Below, one piece after another: positions 17,903 through 26,108 of a stretch of 64,000 bases of DNA (position 1 is the first letter of the stretch; each line of letters begins with the position of its first letter). Under the pieces are notes generated by a model. That model was given only the letters and a program-made list of their open reading frames with translations. It ran no database searches and was not told where the DNA came from. This DNA comes from JBBWZH01 sp035544115 (GTDB taxonomy: Bacteria; Actinomycetota; Actinomycetes; Mycobacteriales; CADCTP01), in assembly GCA_963714145.1 (NCBI GenBank), contig OY970235.1, positions 4,092,001 through 4,156,000 on the forward strand, read 5' to 3'. The position numbers were made by a program, and so were the translations under genes.

Positions 17903-19480
17903 CTAGGCCGGGCCTGCCAGGTCGGACCGCTGCGCCGCGCGCAGCGCGAACTTCAGTACCTTGCCGGACGCGTTGCGCGGCAGCGTGTCGACGACACGCA
18001 CCGAGCGGGGCACCTTGAAGTTGGCCAGCCGGTCCCGGCAGAAGGCGATGATCTCCTCCTCGGTCACGGTCGCGCCCCGGCGCGGGATCACGTAGGCCCG
18101 CCCGACCTCGCCGAGCCGCTCATCCGGCATGCCGACCACCGCCGCCTCGGACACCTTCGGGTGCCGGGTGATCGTCTGCTCGATCTCGGCGGGGTAGGCG
18201 TTGAAGCCGCCGACGACGAACATGTCCTTGATCCGGTCGGTGATGCGCAGGTTGCCGCTCTCGTCCAGGGTGCCGACGTCGCCGGTATGCAGCCACCCCT
18301 GCGGATCGATCGCGGCCGCCGTCGCGGCCGGGTCGGCGAAGTAGCCGCGCATCACGTTGTAGCCGCGCACCAGCACCTCGCCGCTCCCGCCGGGCGGCAC
18401 CGGCTGGCCGTCCGGGCCGGCGACGATCACCTCGGTGCCCTCGATGGCCGTGCCGACGGTGCGGGCGATCGTCCCGGCATCGGCGTTCGGATCGCCCACC
18501 GTCGCGGTGCCGCAGCTCTCGGTGAGCCCGTACGCGATGACCACCTGCGGGAACAACTCGGCCCGCATCCGCTCGACCAGGGTCACCGGTACCACCGCCG
18601 CGCCGGTGACGGCCAGCCGCAACGACGAGAGGTCCAGGCCGGCGCGGGCCGGGTGGTCCAGGATCGAGGCGTACAGGGTGGGCGGTCCAGGTAGGACGGT
18701 GACCCGCTCGGCCGCGATCAGCCGCAGCGTCCGGTCCACATCGAACACCGGCTGCGGCACGATCGTCGCGCCCCGCAGCAGGCAGGCCAGCACGCCGGCC
18801 TTGTAGCCGAAGGTGTGGAACATCGGGTTCACCAGCAGGTAGCGGTCGCCGGGGCGCAGGCCGACGCCGGCGTTCCAGGCGTCGTACACGCGCAGGTTCT
18901 GCCCGTGCGTGGTCATGGCACCCTTGGGCCGACCGGTGGTGCCGGAGGTGAAGAACATGTCCGACAGGTCGTCCGCGCCGATCCCGGCCGCCCGTGCCAG
19001 CACCCCGGCGCGCGGCACGGCCGTGGCCCGGGCCAGGAACCGCTGCCATGGCAACTCGCCGGTGCCGTTCAGCGTGACCACCTCGGCCAGGTCCGGCAGC
19101 CGCGGCGCGGCCGCGCGGAGCATGGCGAGGTAGTCGTGGTCGAGGAAACCGTTGTCGACCAGCAGCAGGCGGGCACCGCTGGTGCCGAGGATCCAGCCCG
19201 CCTCGTCGCCCTTGTACCGGGTGTTCACCGGGACCAGCACCGCCCCGGCGGTGACCGCGCCGAGTGCGGCCACCACGAACCGGTGACCGTTCGGCGCCCA
19301 GATCGCGACCCGGTCGCCGCGCCGCACCCCGGTGGCGATCATCGCGGCGGCGCACCGGTAGATCTGCTCGCCCAGCTCGGCGAACGTCAGCCGCACGTCG
19401 CCGTCCACAATGGCCTCCCGGTCCGGGAACCCGGCCATCGCCCGGGCGACCGCGGCCGGGATGGTGCGCGTGGCTGGCAT
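17903..19480 (-). CDS. fadD3: HIP:CoA ligase (acyl-CoA synthetase FadD3)
   Basis: The 525-residue ANL-superfamily enzyme has the AMP-binding loop TSGTTGRPKG at 178-187, YGLTES, GWLHTGDVG, and a C-terminal lid with DRIKDMFVVGGFNAYPAEIE and the catalytic-lysine region PRNASGKVLK. Its family position and place in the KstR2 regulon, divergent from fadA6 across one operator, fit FadD3. FadD3 activates 3a-alpha-H-4-alpha(3'-propanoate)-7a-beta-methylhexahydro-1,5-indanedione (HIP) to HIP-CoA, which is also the KstR2 inducer. ATG 19480 gives the usual length. The 3' end is 6 bp from the end of the broken acyltransferase. Confidence 0.88.
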   Translation of the reverse strand: MPATRTIPAAVARAMAGFPDREAIVDGDVRLTFAELGEQIYRCAAAMIATGVRRGDRVAIWAPNGHRFVVAALGAVTAGAVLVPVNTRYKGDEAGWILGTSGARLLLVDNGFLDHDYLAMLRAAAPRLPDLAEVVTLNGTGELPWQRFLARATAVPRAGVLARAAGIGADDLSDMFFTSGTTGRPKGAMTTHGQNLRVYDAWNAGVGLRPGDRYLLVNPMFHTFGYKAGVLACLLRGATIVPQPVFDVDRTLRLIAAERVTVLPGPPTLYASILDHPARAGLDLSSLRLAVTGAAVVPVTLVERMRAELFPQVVIAYGLTESCGTATVGDPNADAGTIARTVGTAIEGTEVIVAGPDGQPVPPGGSGEVLVRGYNVMRGYFADPAATAAAIDPQGWLHTGDVGTLDESGNLRITDRIKDMFVVGGFNAYPAEIEQTITRHPKVSEAAVVGMPDERLGEVGRAYVIPRRGATVTEEEIIAFCRDRLANFKVPRSVRVVDTLPRNASGKVLKFALRAAQRSDLAGPA

Positions 19481-19528
19481 CGGTGCGGCCTACCTCCGTC
19501 CAGGGCTGTCCGGAACTCTAGCTCGTAG

Positions 19529-19542
19529 AACAAGCGCTTGGT
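19529..19542. promoter_or_regulatory. KstR2 operator (box 3), fadD3/fadA6 divergent promoter
   Basis: AACAAGCGCTTGGT matches the KstR2 consensus. It is centred in the 74-bp gap between divergent fadD3 (19480) and fadA6 (19555). Its last base begins TAGGGT (19542-19547), a likely -10 only 7 nt before the fadA6 ATG, so one site can shut both promoters. Confidence 0.88.
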
Positions 19543-19554
19543 AGGGTCGCTGTC

Positions 19555-20706
19555 ATGCCGGAGGCCTACCTCGTCGACGCGGTCCGTACGCCGGTCGGCA
19601 AGCGGGGTGGCGCACTGCGCGCCGTCCACCCGGCCGACCTCGGCGCGGCCGCGCTGACCGCGCTGCTCCGGCGCACCGGCCTTGACCCCGCCGCCGTCGA
19701 GGACGTGATCTTCGGCTGCGTCGATACGGTCGGCCCGCAGGCCGGCGATATCGCCCGCACCGCCTGGCTGGCCGCCGGGCTGCCCGACCACGTTCCCGGC
19801 ACCACCGTCGACCGGCAGTGCGGCTCGTCCCAGCAGGCGGTGCACTTCGCCGCCCAAGCCGTGCTCAGCGGCACGTCCGACGTGGTGGTGGCCGGTGGCG
19901 TCCAGAACATGAGCGCGGTCCCGATCGGGTACGCGATGACGGCCGGGCAGCCGCTCGGGTTCACCGACCCGTTCAGCGGCTCGGCCGGCTGGCGCCAGCG
20001 CTACGGCGATCAGGAGGTGTCGCAGTTCCGCGCCGCCGAGATGATCGCGGCCAAGTGGTCGCTGACCCGGGCGGACATGGAGGAGTTCGCGGTCGGCTCG
20101 CACCAGCGGGCGCTGGCCGCGCGCACCGCGGGGCGGTTCGACCGGGAGATCGAACCGGCCTTCGGGCTGGCCGCCGACGAGGGGCCGCGCCGGCCCGACT
20201 GGGCGAAGATCCGGTCGCTGCCGACCCTGGTCGACGGCGGCCGGCTCACCGCCGCGGTCGCCAGCCAGACCTCGGACGCCGCGGCGGCACTGCTGGTCGT
20301 CAACGAGCGCGGGCTGCGCACGCACGGGCTCACCCCGCGGGCCCGCGTCCACCACCTGTCGGTGCACGGCGCCGACCCGATCTGGATGCTCACCGCGCCC
20401 ATCCCGGCGACCGCGGCCGCGCTGGCCCGCAGCGGCCTGACGCTGGCCGACATCGACCTGGTCGAGATCAACGAGGCGTTCGCGTCCGTCGTGCTGGCCT
20501 GGCTGGCCGAGACCGGGGCCGACCCGGCCAGGGTGAACGTCAACGGCGGCGCGATCGCGCTGGGCCACCCGCTCGGCGCCACCGGGGCGCGGCTGATGAC
20601 GACGCTGCTGCACGAACTCGACCGCACCGGCGGGCGGTACGGGCTGCAGACGATGTGCGAGGGCGGCGGGCAGGCGAACGTCACGATCATCGAGCGGCTC
20701 GGCTGA
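19555..20706 (+). CDS. fadA6: Steroid-ring 3-ketoacyl-CoA thiolase FadA6
   Basis: The 383-residue thiolase opens MPEAYLVDAVRTPVGKRGGA and has the nucleophile C89 in VDRQCGSSQQ, VEINEAFASV, NGGAIALGHPLGATGAR and TMCEGGGQANVTI. It matches the FadA6 pattern nearly motif for motif. FadA6 carries out the thiolytic steps on the open-chain products formed after ring C cleavage by IpdAB. It is the first gene of an operon with an SDR and an NTF2-like protein, behind KstR2 box 3, and its mRNA is probably leaderless. Confidence 0.92.
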   Translation: MPEAYLVDAVRTPVGKRGGALRAVHPADLGAAALTALLRRTGLDPAAVEDVIFGCVDTVGPQAGDIARTAWLAAGLPDHVPGTTVDRQCGSSQQAVHFAAQAVLSGTSDVVVAGGVQNMSAVPIGYAMTAGQPLGFTDPFSGSAGWRQRYGDQEVSQFRAAEMIAAKWSLTRADMEEFAVGSHQRALAARTAGRFDREIEPAFGLAADEGPRRPDWAKIRSLPTLVDGGRLTAAVASQTSDAAAALLVVNERGLRTHGLTPRARVHHLSVHGADPIWMLTAPIPATAAALARSGLTLADIDLVEINEAFASVVLAWLAETGADPARVNVNGGAIALGHPLGATGARLMTTLLHELDRTGGRYGLQTMCEGGGQANVTIIERLG

Positions 20707-20713
20707 GGTCGCG

Positions 20714-21484
20714 GTGCAGAACCCGGTCGACTTCGGCGGCCGCGTCGCCGTCGTCACCGGTGGGACGCGCGGCATCGGGCTGGCCATCGCGCAGGCCTTC
20801 CTCGCCGCCGGCGCCGACGTTGTCGTGTGTGGACGGACCGCGCCGCCGTCGCTCCCGAGCGCGGCCGGGCGCTCGGCGGCCTACCTCCCGGCCGACGTGC
20901 GTGACCCCGGGCAGGCGCGCGCGGTCATCGACGACGCGGTGCGCCGGCACGGCCGGCTGGACGTGCTGGTGAACAACGCCGGCGGTTCACCGGCCGCCGC
21001 CGCGGCCACCATGTCGCCGCGGTTCGCGGAGAAAATCGTCGCGCTGAACCTGCTGGCCCCGTTCTACCTGGCGCAGCCGGCGAACGCGGTGATGCAGCTT
21101 CAGGAGTCCGGCGGCGCGATCGTCAACATCGGCAGTGTCGCGGCGCACCAGCCCGAGCCGGCCACGGCCGCGTACGCCGCCGCCAAGGCCGGGCTGCTGC
21201 AGTTGACCCGCGCGCTCGCCCTGGAGTGGGCGCCGAAGGTACGCGTCAACCACATCACCACCGGCCTGATCGCGACCGGGAGCGCGGCCCCGTTCTACGG
21301 CCCGGACGGCGGCGCCGCGGTGGCCCGCACCATCCCGATGGGCCGGCTGGCGCAGCCGGCCGACGTCGCCTCGGCCTGCCTGTACCTCGCCTCGCCGCTG
21401 GCCGGCTACGTCACCGGCGCCGACCTCGCCGTGCACGGCGGCGGCGAACTCCCAGCCCGCTACCTCGCCGCGGGCTCCCCTTGA
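20714..21484 (+). CDS. Short-chain dehydrogenase/reductase
   Basis: The product has 256 residues, with TGGTRGIGLAIA, NNAGG, NIGSVAA and the catalytic YAAAK, so all SDR active-site residues are kept. The GTG start lies 7 bp after the fadA6 stop, and its TGA overlaps the TTG of the following gene, so the three genes are a tight KstR2-controlled operon. It probably oxidises or reduces a hydroxy/keto group on a HIP-derived CoA ester. It is distinct from IpdF (31717-32538). Confidence 0.83.
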   Translation: MQNPVDFGGRVAVVTGGTRGIGLAIAQAFLAAGADVVVCGRTAPPSLPSAAGRSAAYLPADVRDPGQARAVIDDAVRRHGRLDVLVNNAGGSPAAAAATMSPRFAEKIVALNLLAPFYLAQPANAVMQLQESGGAIVNIGSVAAHQPEPATAAYAAAKAGLLQLTRALALEWAPKVRVNHITTGLIATGSAAPFYGPDGGAAVARTIPMGRLAQPADVASACLYLASPLAGYVTGADLAVHGGGELPARYLAAGSP

Positions 21485-21972
21485 CCAGCGCCGCCCCGGC
21501 CGAGATCCACCAGGTGGTGCTGCGGTACTGCCGCGGCATCGACCGCCTCGACCTCGGCCTGGTGCGCTCGGCGTACCACCCGGACGGCATCGACCACCAC
21601 ACCGGCTTCGACGGCACGATCGACGAGTACATCGAGTGGGTGTCCGCGGCGCTGGCCCGCTTCCACGGCACGATGCACCTGGTCGGCAACCACCTGGTCG
21701 AGGTGTCCGGCGACCGTGCCGTCGCCGAGACCTACGGCACCGCCGTCCACTGGGGCGATCCGCCGGACGACCCGCGGCGCAACTTCACCAGCGGCTTCCG
21801 CTACGTCGACCGGATGCAGCGGCGGGCCGGGCGGTGGGCGATCGCCGAGCGCTGGGCGGTCCGCGAGTGGACCCGCTCGGACGCCGGCCGGCTCATGCCC
21901 AGGGAGGGCACCGGCCCCAGCGGAGCGCGCGACCACACCGACCCGCTGTACGTGGCGCTGGCCCAGCTCTAG
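21481..21972 (+). CDS. SnoaL/NTF2-like domain protein
   Basis: The 163-residue product starts with TTG 21481, which overlaps the SDR TGA (TTGA). The start is chosen because the NTF2-like fold begins at AEIHQVVLRYCRGIDRLDLG. The characteristic RYCRGIDRLD...YHPDGIDHHTGF and the strand pattern ending RRAGRWAIAERWAVREW fit the SnoaL-like dehydratase/isomerase family. In steroid clusters such proteins act as hydratases, isomerases or accessory subunits; here the function is unproven. It shares its last 4 bp with the convergent TetR gene. Confidence 0.75.
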   Translation: MTSAAPAEIHQVVLRYCRGIDRLDLGLVRSAYHPDGIDHHTGFDGTIDEYIEWVSAALARFHGTMHLVGNHLVEVSGDRAVAETYGTAVHWGDPPDDPRRNFTSGFRYVDRMQRRAGRWAIAERWAVREWTRSDAGRLMPREGTGPSGARDHTDPLYVALAQL

Positions 21973-22631
21973 GCCCGCGGGGGGCGGCGGCCGGTGATCG
22001 ACCAGTAGACGATCTGTGCCATCGCGGTGCGCAGGTCGGCCGTGGCCAGCCCCCACGCCTCCAGGCCGTCCCGGTGGGCGGACACGTGCGAGAGCATCGA
22101 GACCAGGGCGGCGCCGGTGGCCAGCGCCGCCGGCGCCGGCGGGCCGCCCTCGCCGCGGTGCACGGTGACGGCTTCGGCCAGGGCGACCGTCACGTCGTTG
22201 AGCAGCCGGGTCCGCAGCGTCCGGAAGCGCTGGTCGCCCTCCGCGGTGGCGAGGTCGACCACCCGCAGCAGCGGCTGGTGCTCGCGCCAGAAGTCCAGGA
22301 ACGCGCCGGCCAGTTCCTCGGCGGCCGGATAGCCCTGGCGGCCCTGCCAGGACGCCTCCCGGACGGCGTCGCCCAGCTGCGCGTGCGCGTCGGCGAGCTC
22401 ATCGGCCAGCGCGAGCACGGCGGACTCGATGTCCCGGAAGTACTGGTAGAACGTGGCCGGCGAGGTACTGGCGGCCCGGGCGATATCGAGGACGGACAGT
22501 TCGCGGTAGGAGCGCCCGGCCAGCAGTTGCCGGGTCGCGCCGAGCAGCCGCTGCCGGGTGTCACGGCCGCGGCTGCCCGGGGTGCGCCCATCGGTGGCGC
22601 GTACCTCGGCGGGAACTGCGTCGCTGGCCAC
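21969..22631 (-). CDS. TetR-family regulator of the adjacent amidohydrolase
   Basis: The product has 220 residues. The N-terminal HTH (TRQRLLGATRQLLAGRSYRE, LDIARAASTSPATFYQYFRD) is at about 25-68 and the C-terminal ligand domain is helical and divergent. GTG 22631. It is divergent from the amidohydrolase at 22739, and the gap carries two matching inverted repeats, so it most likely represses that gene and itself. It is not KstR2 and its gap contains no KstR2 box, so this is a separate switch nested in the cluster. Ligand unknown. Confidence 0.85.
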   Translation of the reverse strand: MASDAVPAEVRATDGRTPGSRGRDTRQRLLGATRQLLAGRSYRELSVLDIARAASTSPATFYQYFRDIESAVLALADELADAHAQLGDAVREASWQGRQGYPAAEELAGAFLDFWREHQPLLRVVDLATAEGDQRFRTLRTRLLNDVTVALAEAVTVHRGEGGPPAPAALATGAALVSMLSHVSAHRDGLEAWGLATADLRTAMAQIVYWSITGRRPPRA

Positions 22632-22672
22632 GCGGTCACCCTACTACCCGCCCGGAAGCCCTGGACAGCCAT

Positions 22673-22687
22673 CTGACGGTGCGTCAG
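22673..22687. promoter_or_regulatory. TetR operator 1 (perfect inverted repeat)
   Basis: CTGACG-GTG-CGTCAG is a perfect 6-bp-arm palindrome between the divergent TetR (22631) and amidohydrolase (22739) genes. Confidence 0.65.
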
Positions 22688-22694
22688 AATCAAT

Positions 22695-22709
22695 CTGATG
22701 GTTCGTCAG
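22695..22709. promoter_or_regulatory. TetR operator 2 (near-perfect inverted repeat)
   Basis: CTGATG-GTT-CGTCAG repeats operator 1 with one arm mismatch. The two centres are 22 bp apart, about two helical turns, as for cooperative TetR dimers on one DNA face. Confidence 0.6.
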
Positions 22710-22738
22710 ATCGCTTACTTCACAGGGCGGAGCGTCCC

Positions 22739-23932
22739 ATGACCGAACTCCCCAAGATCATCAGTGTGGACGACCACGTGGTCGAGCCGGCGCACACCTG
22801 GCAGACCTGGCTGCCGGCGAAGTTCCGCGACCGCGGGCCGCGGATCGAGCGCCGCGGCATCGGCGAGATCAAGCACGTCGGCGGCGGCAAGTACCAGCAG
22901 ACGTTCGACCCGGACGGGCCGAAGGCGGACTGCTGGGTGTTCGAGGACATTGTGTACATCCACAAGCGACACGTCGCCGCCGTCGGGTACGACCGCGACG
23001 AGATGACCATGACGCCGATGACCTACGACGAGATGCGGCCGGGCTGCTACGACCCCAAGGCCCGGGTCGAGGACATGACCCTCAACTGGGTCGACGGGTC
23101 GCTGTGCTTCCCGTCGTTCCCGCGCTTCTGCGGCGAGACGTTCACCGAGACCGCCGACCGTGAACTCGGCCTGGCCTGCGTCCGGGCCTACAACGACTTC
23201 ATGGTCGAGGAATGGTGCGGCGACAGCGGCGGGGTGCTGATCCCGCTCATCATCCTGCCGCTCTGGGACGCCGAGCTGGCCGCCGCCGAGGTACGGCGCA
23301 ACGCGGCCCGGGGCGTGCACGCGGTGTGCTTCAGCGAGCTGCCGACCGCTCTCGGCCTGCCCAGCATCCACAGTGGGCAGTGGGATCCGCTCTTCGCCGC
23401 GTGCGAGGAGACGGCGACGACGATCAACATGCACATCGGCTCGTCCTCGCGGGAGGCGGCCACCTCCGCCGACGCACCGGACGCTGTCGCGGCGGCGCTG
23501 TCGTTCAACAACTCGATGGCCTCGATGGCGGACTGGCTCTTCTCCGCCAAGCTGGTGCAGTTCCCGGCGCTGCGGCTGGCCTACTCGGAGGGGCAGATCG
23601 GCTGGCTGCCCTACCTGCTGGAGCGGGCCGACACGGTCTGGGAGGAGCACCGGGCCTGGACCGGGGTGCGCGCCACCGTCCCGGAGCCGCCGTCGAGCTA
23701 CTACCGGCGGAACATCTTCGGCTGCTTCTTCCGCGACCTGCACGGCGTCCGGTCGCGTGACGACATCGGCATCGACACCATCACGTTCGAAACCGACTAC
23801 CCGCACACCGACTCGACCTGGCCGCACACCAAGAAGGTGGCCGAGGAGCACCTGGCCGGGCTGACCGACGAGGAGAAGTACAAGATCCTGCGCGGCAACG
23901 CGATCCGGATGCTCAACCTCGACCGGGTCTGA
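22739..23932 (+). CDS. Metal-dependent amidohydrolase (Amidohydro_2 family)
   Basis: The product has 397 residues. ATG 22739 follows AGGGCGGAG and gives MTELPKIISVDDHVVEPAHT, where the DDHVVEP stretch replaces the usual metal-binding DxHxxE. Further family marks are MHIGSSS and the C-terminal FETDYPHTDSTWP. Members of this TIM-barrel group act as decarboxylases or C-C/ester hydrolases and occur in aromatic and steroid pathways. It is driven from the gap holding the TetR operators. It ends 17 bp from the convergent acyl-CoA dehydrogenase gene. Substrate not assignable. Confidence 0.82.
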   Translation: MTELPKIISVDDHVVEPAHTWQTWLPAKFRDRGPRIERRGIGEIKHVGGGKYQQTFDPDGPKADCWVFEDIVYIHKRHVAAVGYDRDEMTMTPMTYDEMRPGCYDPKARVEDMTLNWVDGSLCFPSFPRFCGETFTETADRELGLACVRAYNDFMVEEWCGDSGGVLIPLIILPLWDAELAAAEVRRNAARGVHAVCFSELPTALGLPSIHSGQWDPLFAACEETATTINMHIGSSSREAATSADAPDAVAAALSFNNSMASMADWLFSAKLVQFPALRLAYSEGQIGWLPYLLERADTVWEEHRAWTGVRATVPEPPSSYYRRNIFGCFFRDLHGVRSRDDIGIDTITFETDYPHTDSTWPHTKKVAEEHLAGLTDEEKYKILRGNAIRMLNLDRV

Positions 23933-23949
23933 ACCCGGCGTCACCCCGC

Positions 23950-24951
23950 TCAGGTCAGGCCGGCGCGCTCGGCGACCAGGCGCCGCAGCTGGGCCGGCGT
24001 GCCGTGCAGCAGCTGCGACGACTTGGCCCGCTTGAGGTAGCGGTGTGCCTCGTGCTCCCAGGTGAAGCCGATGCCGCCGTGCAGCTGGATCATCTCGGCG
24101 GCGACGTGCCAGAACACGTCCACGCAGTGCCGCTTGGCCAGCGGGGCGAGCACCGGCAGCTGGTCCGGTGTGGACACCGCCGCCGTCACCGCGGCCCGCG
24201 CGGTCGCCCGGGCCGAGGCCACCTCCACCGCGAGGTCGGCGCAGCGGTGCCGGAGCGCCTGGAAGGCGCCGATCGGCCGGCCGAACTGCACCCGCGTCTT
24301 CAGGTAGGCGACGGTGGCGTCCAGGCAGTGCTCGGCCGCGCCGACCGACTCCACGGCCAGCAGCACCCGCAGCAACTCCTCGGCCCGCCCGGCATCGCCG
24401 GCCACCGCGACGGCCGGGGCGGCCCGGAACGCGACGGTCGCCTGCGAGCGGGTCTGGTCCAGCGTGCCGACCGGCGTCACCGCCACGTCGGCGGCCCGGA
24501 CCGCGTAGAGGGCTCCGCCGGCCCGCGTCACGAACAGGTCGGCCTCCGCGCCGTCGAGCACGTGCGTGGCGACCCCGGACAACCGCCCACCGGTCGCGGT
24601 GATCCCGCCGGTGAGGGCGAACGCCGCGGTCACCGCACCCGAAGCGATGCCCGGCAGGAACGCCACGGCAGCACCGTCGGCGAGCACCGCACCAGCGAGC
24701 ACAGTGGACAGATACGGCACCGGCAGCAGTACCCGGCCGAACTCCTCGACGGCGATGGCGACCTCGGCCAGCGTGCCGCCCATGCCGTCATGGCGTTCCG
24801 GGATCGCCAGCGCGGTCAGGCCGAGCTCGCCGGTGAGCCGCGGCCATACCGACTTCGGGGCCGACCCGTCCGCATGCCGGCCGGCGAAGTCACGGACCGC
24901 CGCGCGCAGCGCCGCCTGCTCCGGGGAGTCTGACTGGTCGATGTCGCTCAC
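23950..24951 (-). CDS. Acyl-CoA dehydrogenase, small-subunit type (FadE32/FadE33-like)
   Basis: The product has 333 residues. The N-terminal domain is short and divergent, while the C-terminal helical domain is typical: YLKTRVQFGRPIGAFQALRH, LAPLAKRHCVD, MIQLHGGIGFTWEHEAHRYL. Such short subunits pair with a longer partner into alpha2-beta2 ACADs in actinobacterial steroid degradation. The GTG start overlaps the stop of fadE30 (GTGA). It is the last gene of the eleven-gene operon that begins at 33409. Whether it pairs with FadE30 or with FadE31 cannot be told from sequence. Confidence 0.85.
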   Translation of the reverse strand: MSDIDQSDSPEQAALRAAVRDFAGRHADGSAPKSVWPRLTGELGLTALAIPERHDGMGGTLAEVAIAVEEFGRVLLPVPYLSTVLAGAVLADGAAVAFLPGIASGAVTAAFALTGGITATGGRLSGVATHVLDGAEADLFVTRAGGALYAVRAADVAVTPVGTLDQTRSQATVAFRAAPAVAVAGDAGRAEELLRVLLAVESVGAAEHCLDATVAYLKTRVQFGRPIGAFQALRHRCADLAVEVASARATARAAVTAAVSTPDQLPVLAPLAKRHCVDVFWHVAAEMIQLHGGIGFTWEHEAHRYLKRAKSSQLLHGTPAQLRRLVAERAGLT

Positions 24952-26108
24952 CCCCGCGGCAGGCCGAGGTGGCGCTCGGCGATGACGTTGCGCTGGATCT
25001 CGTTGGAGCCGCCGTAGATCGTGTCGGCGCGGGTGTAGAGGAACAGCCGCTGCGCGTCGGTGAGGTCGTAGCCGGGGCCGGTCTGGGTGGCGTCGGCACC
25101 GGCCACGTCGACGGCCAGCTCGCCGAGCCGCTGGTGCCACGACGCCCACAGCAGCTTGGCGATGTTCGCCTCGGTGCCCGGGCTGGTGCCGGCCGGGGTG
25201 CCCAGCGTCGCCTGGGCGGTGAACCGCATGACCTGCAGGCCGATCCACGCGTCGGCGATGCGGGCGGCGATGTCGGGGTCGTCGATGCTGTGGTTGCGCC
25301 GCGCCGCGGCGAGCACGGCCTCGAACTCGCGACCGAACCCCAGCTGTTGGCCGAACGTGGACACGCCACGCTCGACCGCGAGGGTGCCCAACGCCACCCG
25401 CCAGCCGTCGCCGGGCGCGCCGACGATGTCGTCCGCGGCCGTCCGGGCATCGTCCAGGAACACCTCGTTGAACTCGGAGGTTCCGGTCAGCTGCACGATC
25501 GGACGGATCTCGATACCGGGCTGGCGCATCGGCACGAGCAGGTAGGACAGGCCGCGGTGGCGCGCCGCGGTCGGGTCGGTGCGGGCGATCAGGAAGCACC
25601 AGTCGGCGAACTGGGCGAGCGAGGTCCACGTCTTCTGCCCGTCGATGTGCCACTCGCCGTCGCGCAGCCCGGCCCGGGTGCGCACCGCGGCGAGGTCGGA
25701 GCCGGCGTCCGGCTCGGAGTAGCCCTGGCACCACAGCTGGGTGCCGGCCAGAATCCCGGGCAGGAAGCGGGCCTTCTGCTCGGGGCTGCCGAACATCAGC
25801 AGCGTGGGCCCGAGCAGCTGCTCCCCCATGTGTCCGACCCGGGCGGGGGCGCCGGCCCGCGCGTACTCCTCGTAGAAGATCACCTGCTGCGACCAGGGCA
25901 GGCCGCGGCCGCCGTCCGGCACCGGCCACCCGAGCCCGATCCAGCCGCCCTCGCCGAGCCGTCGCTCCCAGGCCAACCGCTCCTCGACGAACTCGTGCTC
26001 CCGCCCCGGCCCGCCCTTGCCGACCAGTCCGGCGAACCCGTCGGCGAGGTTGGCGGCCAGCCACCCCCGCGCCTCGGCCCGGAAGGCTCCGTCGGCCGGC
26101 GCGCTCAC
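24948..26108 (-). CDS. fadE30: Acyl-CoA dehydrogenase FadE30 (HIP-CoA chain desaturation)
   Basis: The 386-residue ACAD carries GPGREHE, FYEEYARAGAP, LWCQGYSEPDAGSDL, GQKTWTSL, SEFNEVFLDDARTAAD and the C-terminal DTIYGGSNEIQRN, closely following FadE30. FadE30 introduces the first double bond into the propionyl side chain of the hydroxylated HIP-CoA. The GTG start overlaps the upstream SDR stop (GTGA), and the stop overlaps the next FadE start. It is FAD-dependent and cytoplasmic. Subfamily assignment is by motif similarity. Confidence 0.85.
   Translation of the reverse strand: MSAPADGAFRAEARGWLAANLADGFAGLVGKGGPGREHEFVEERLAWERRLGEGGWIGLGWPVPDGGRGLPWSQQVIFYEEYARAGAPARVGHMGEQLLGPTLLMFGSPEQKARFLPGILAGTQLWCQGYSEPDAGSDLAAVRTRAGLRDGEWHIDGQKTWTSLAQFADWCFLIARTDPTAARHRGLSYLLVPMRQPGIEIRPIVQLTGTSEFNEVFLDDARTAADDIVGAPGDGWRVALGTLAVERGVSTFGQQLGFGREFEAVLAAARRNHSIDDPDIAARIADAWIGLQVMRFTAQATLGTPAGTSPGTEANIAKLLWASWHQRLGELAVDVAGADATQTGPGYDLTDAQRLFLYTRADTIYGGSNEIQRNVIAERHLGLPRG

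Noticed and set aside
21226..21480. Longer N-terminus for the NTF2-like protein
   Set aside because: The upstream in-frame part overlaps the SDR gene and has no fold-like character; the TTG at 21481 coincides with the SDR stop and the start of the domain.
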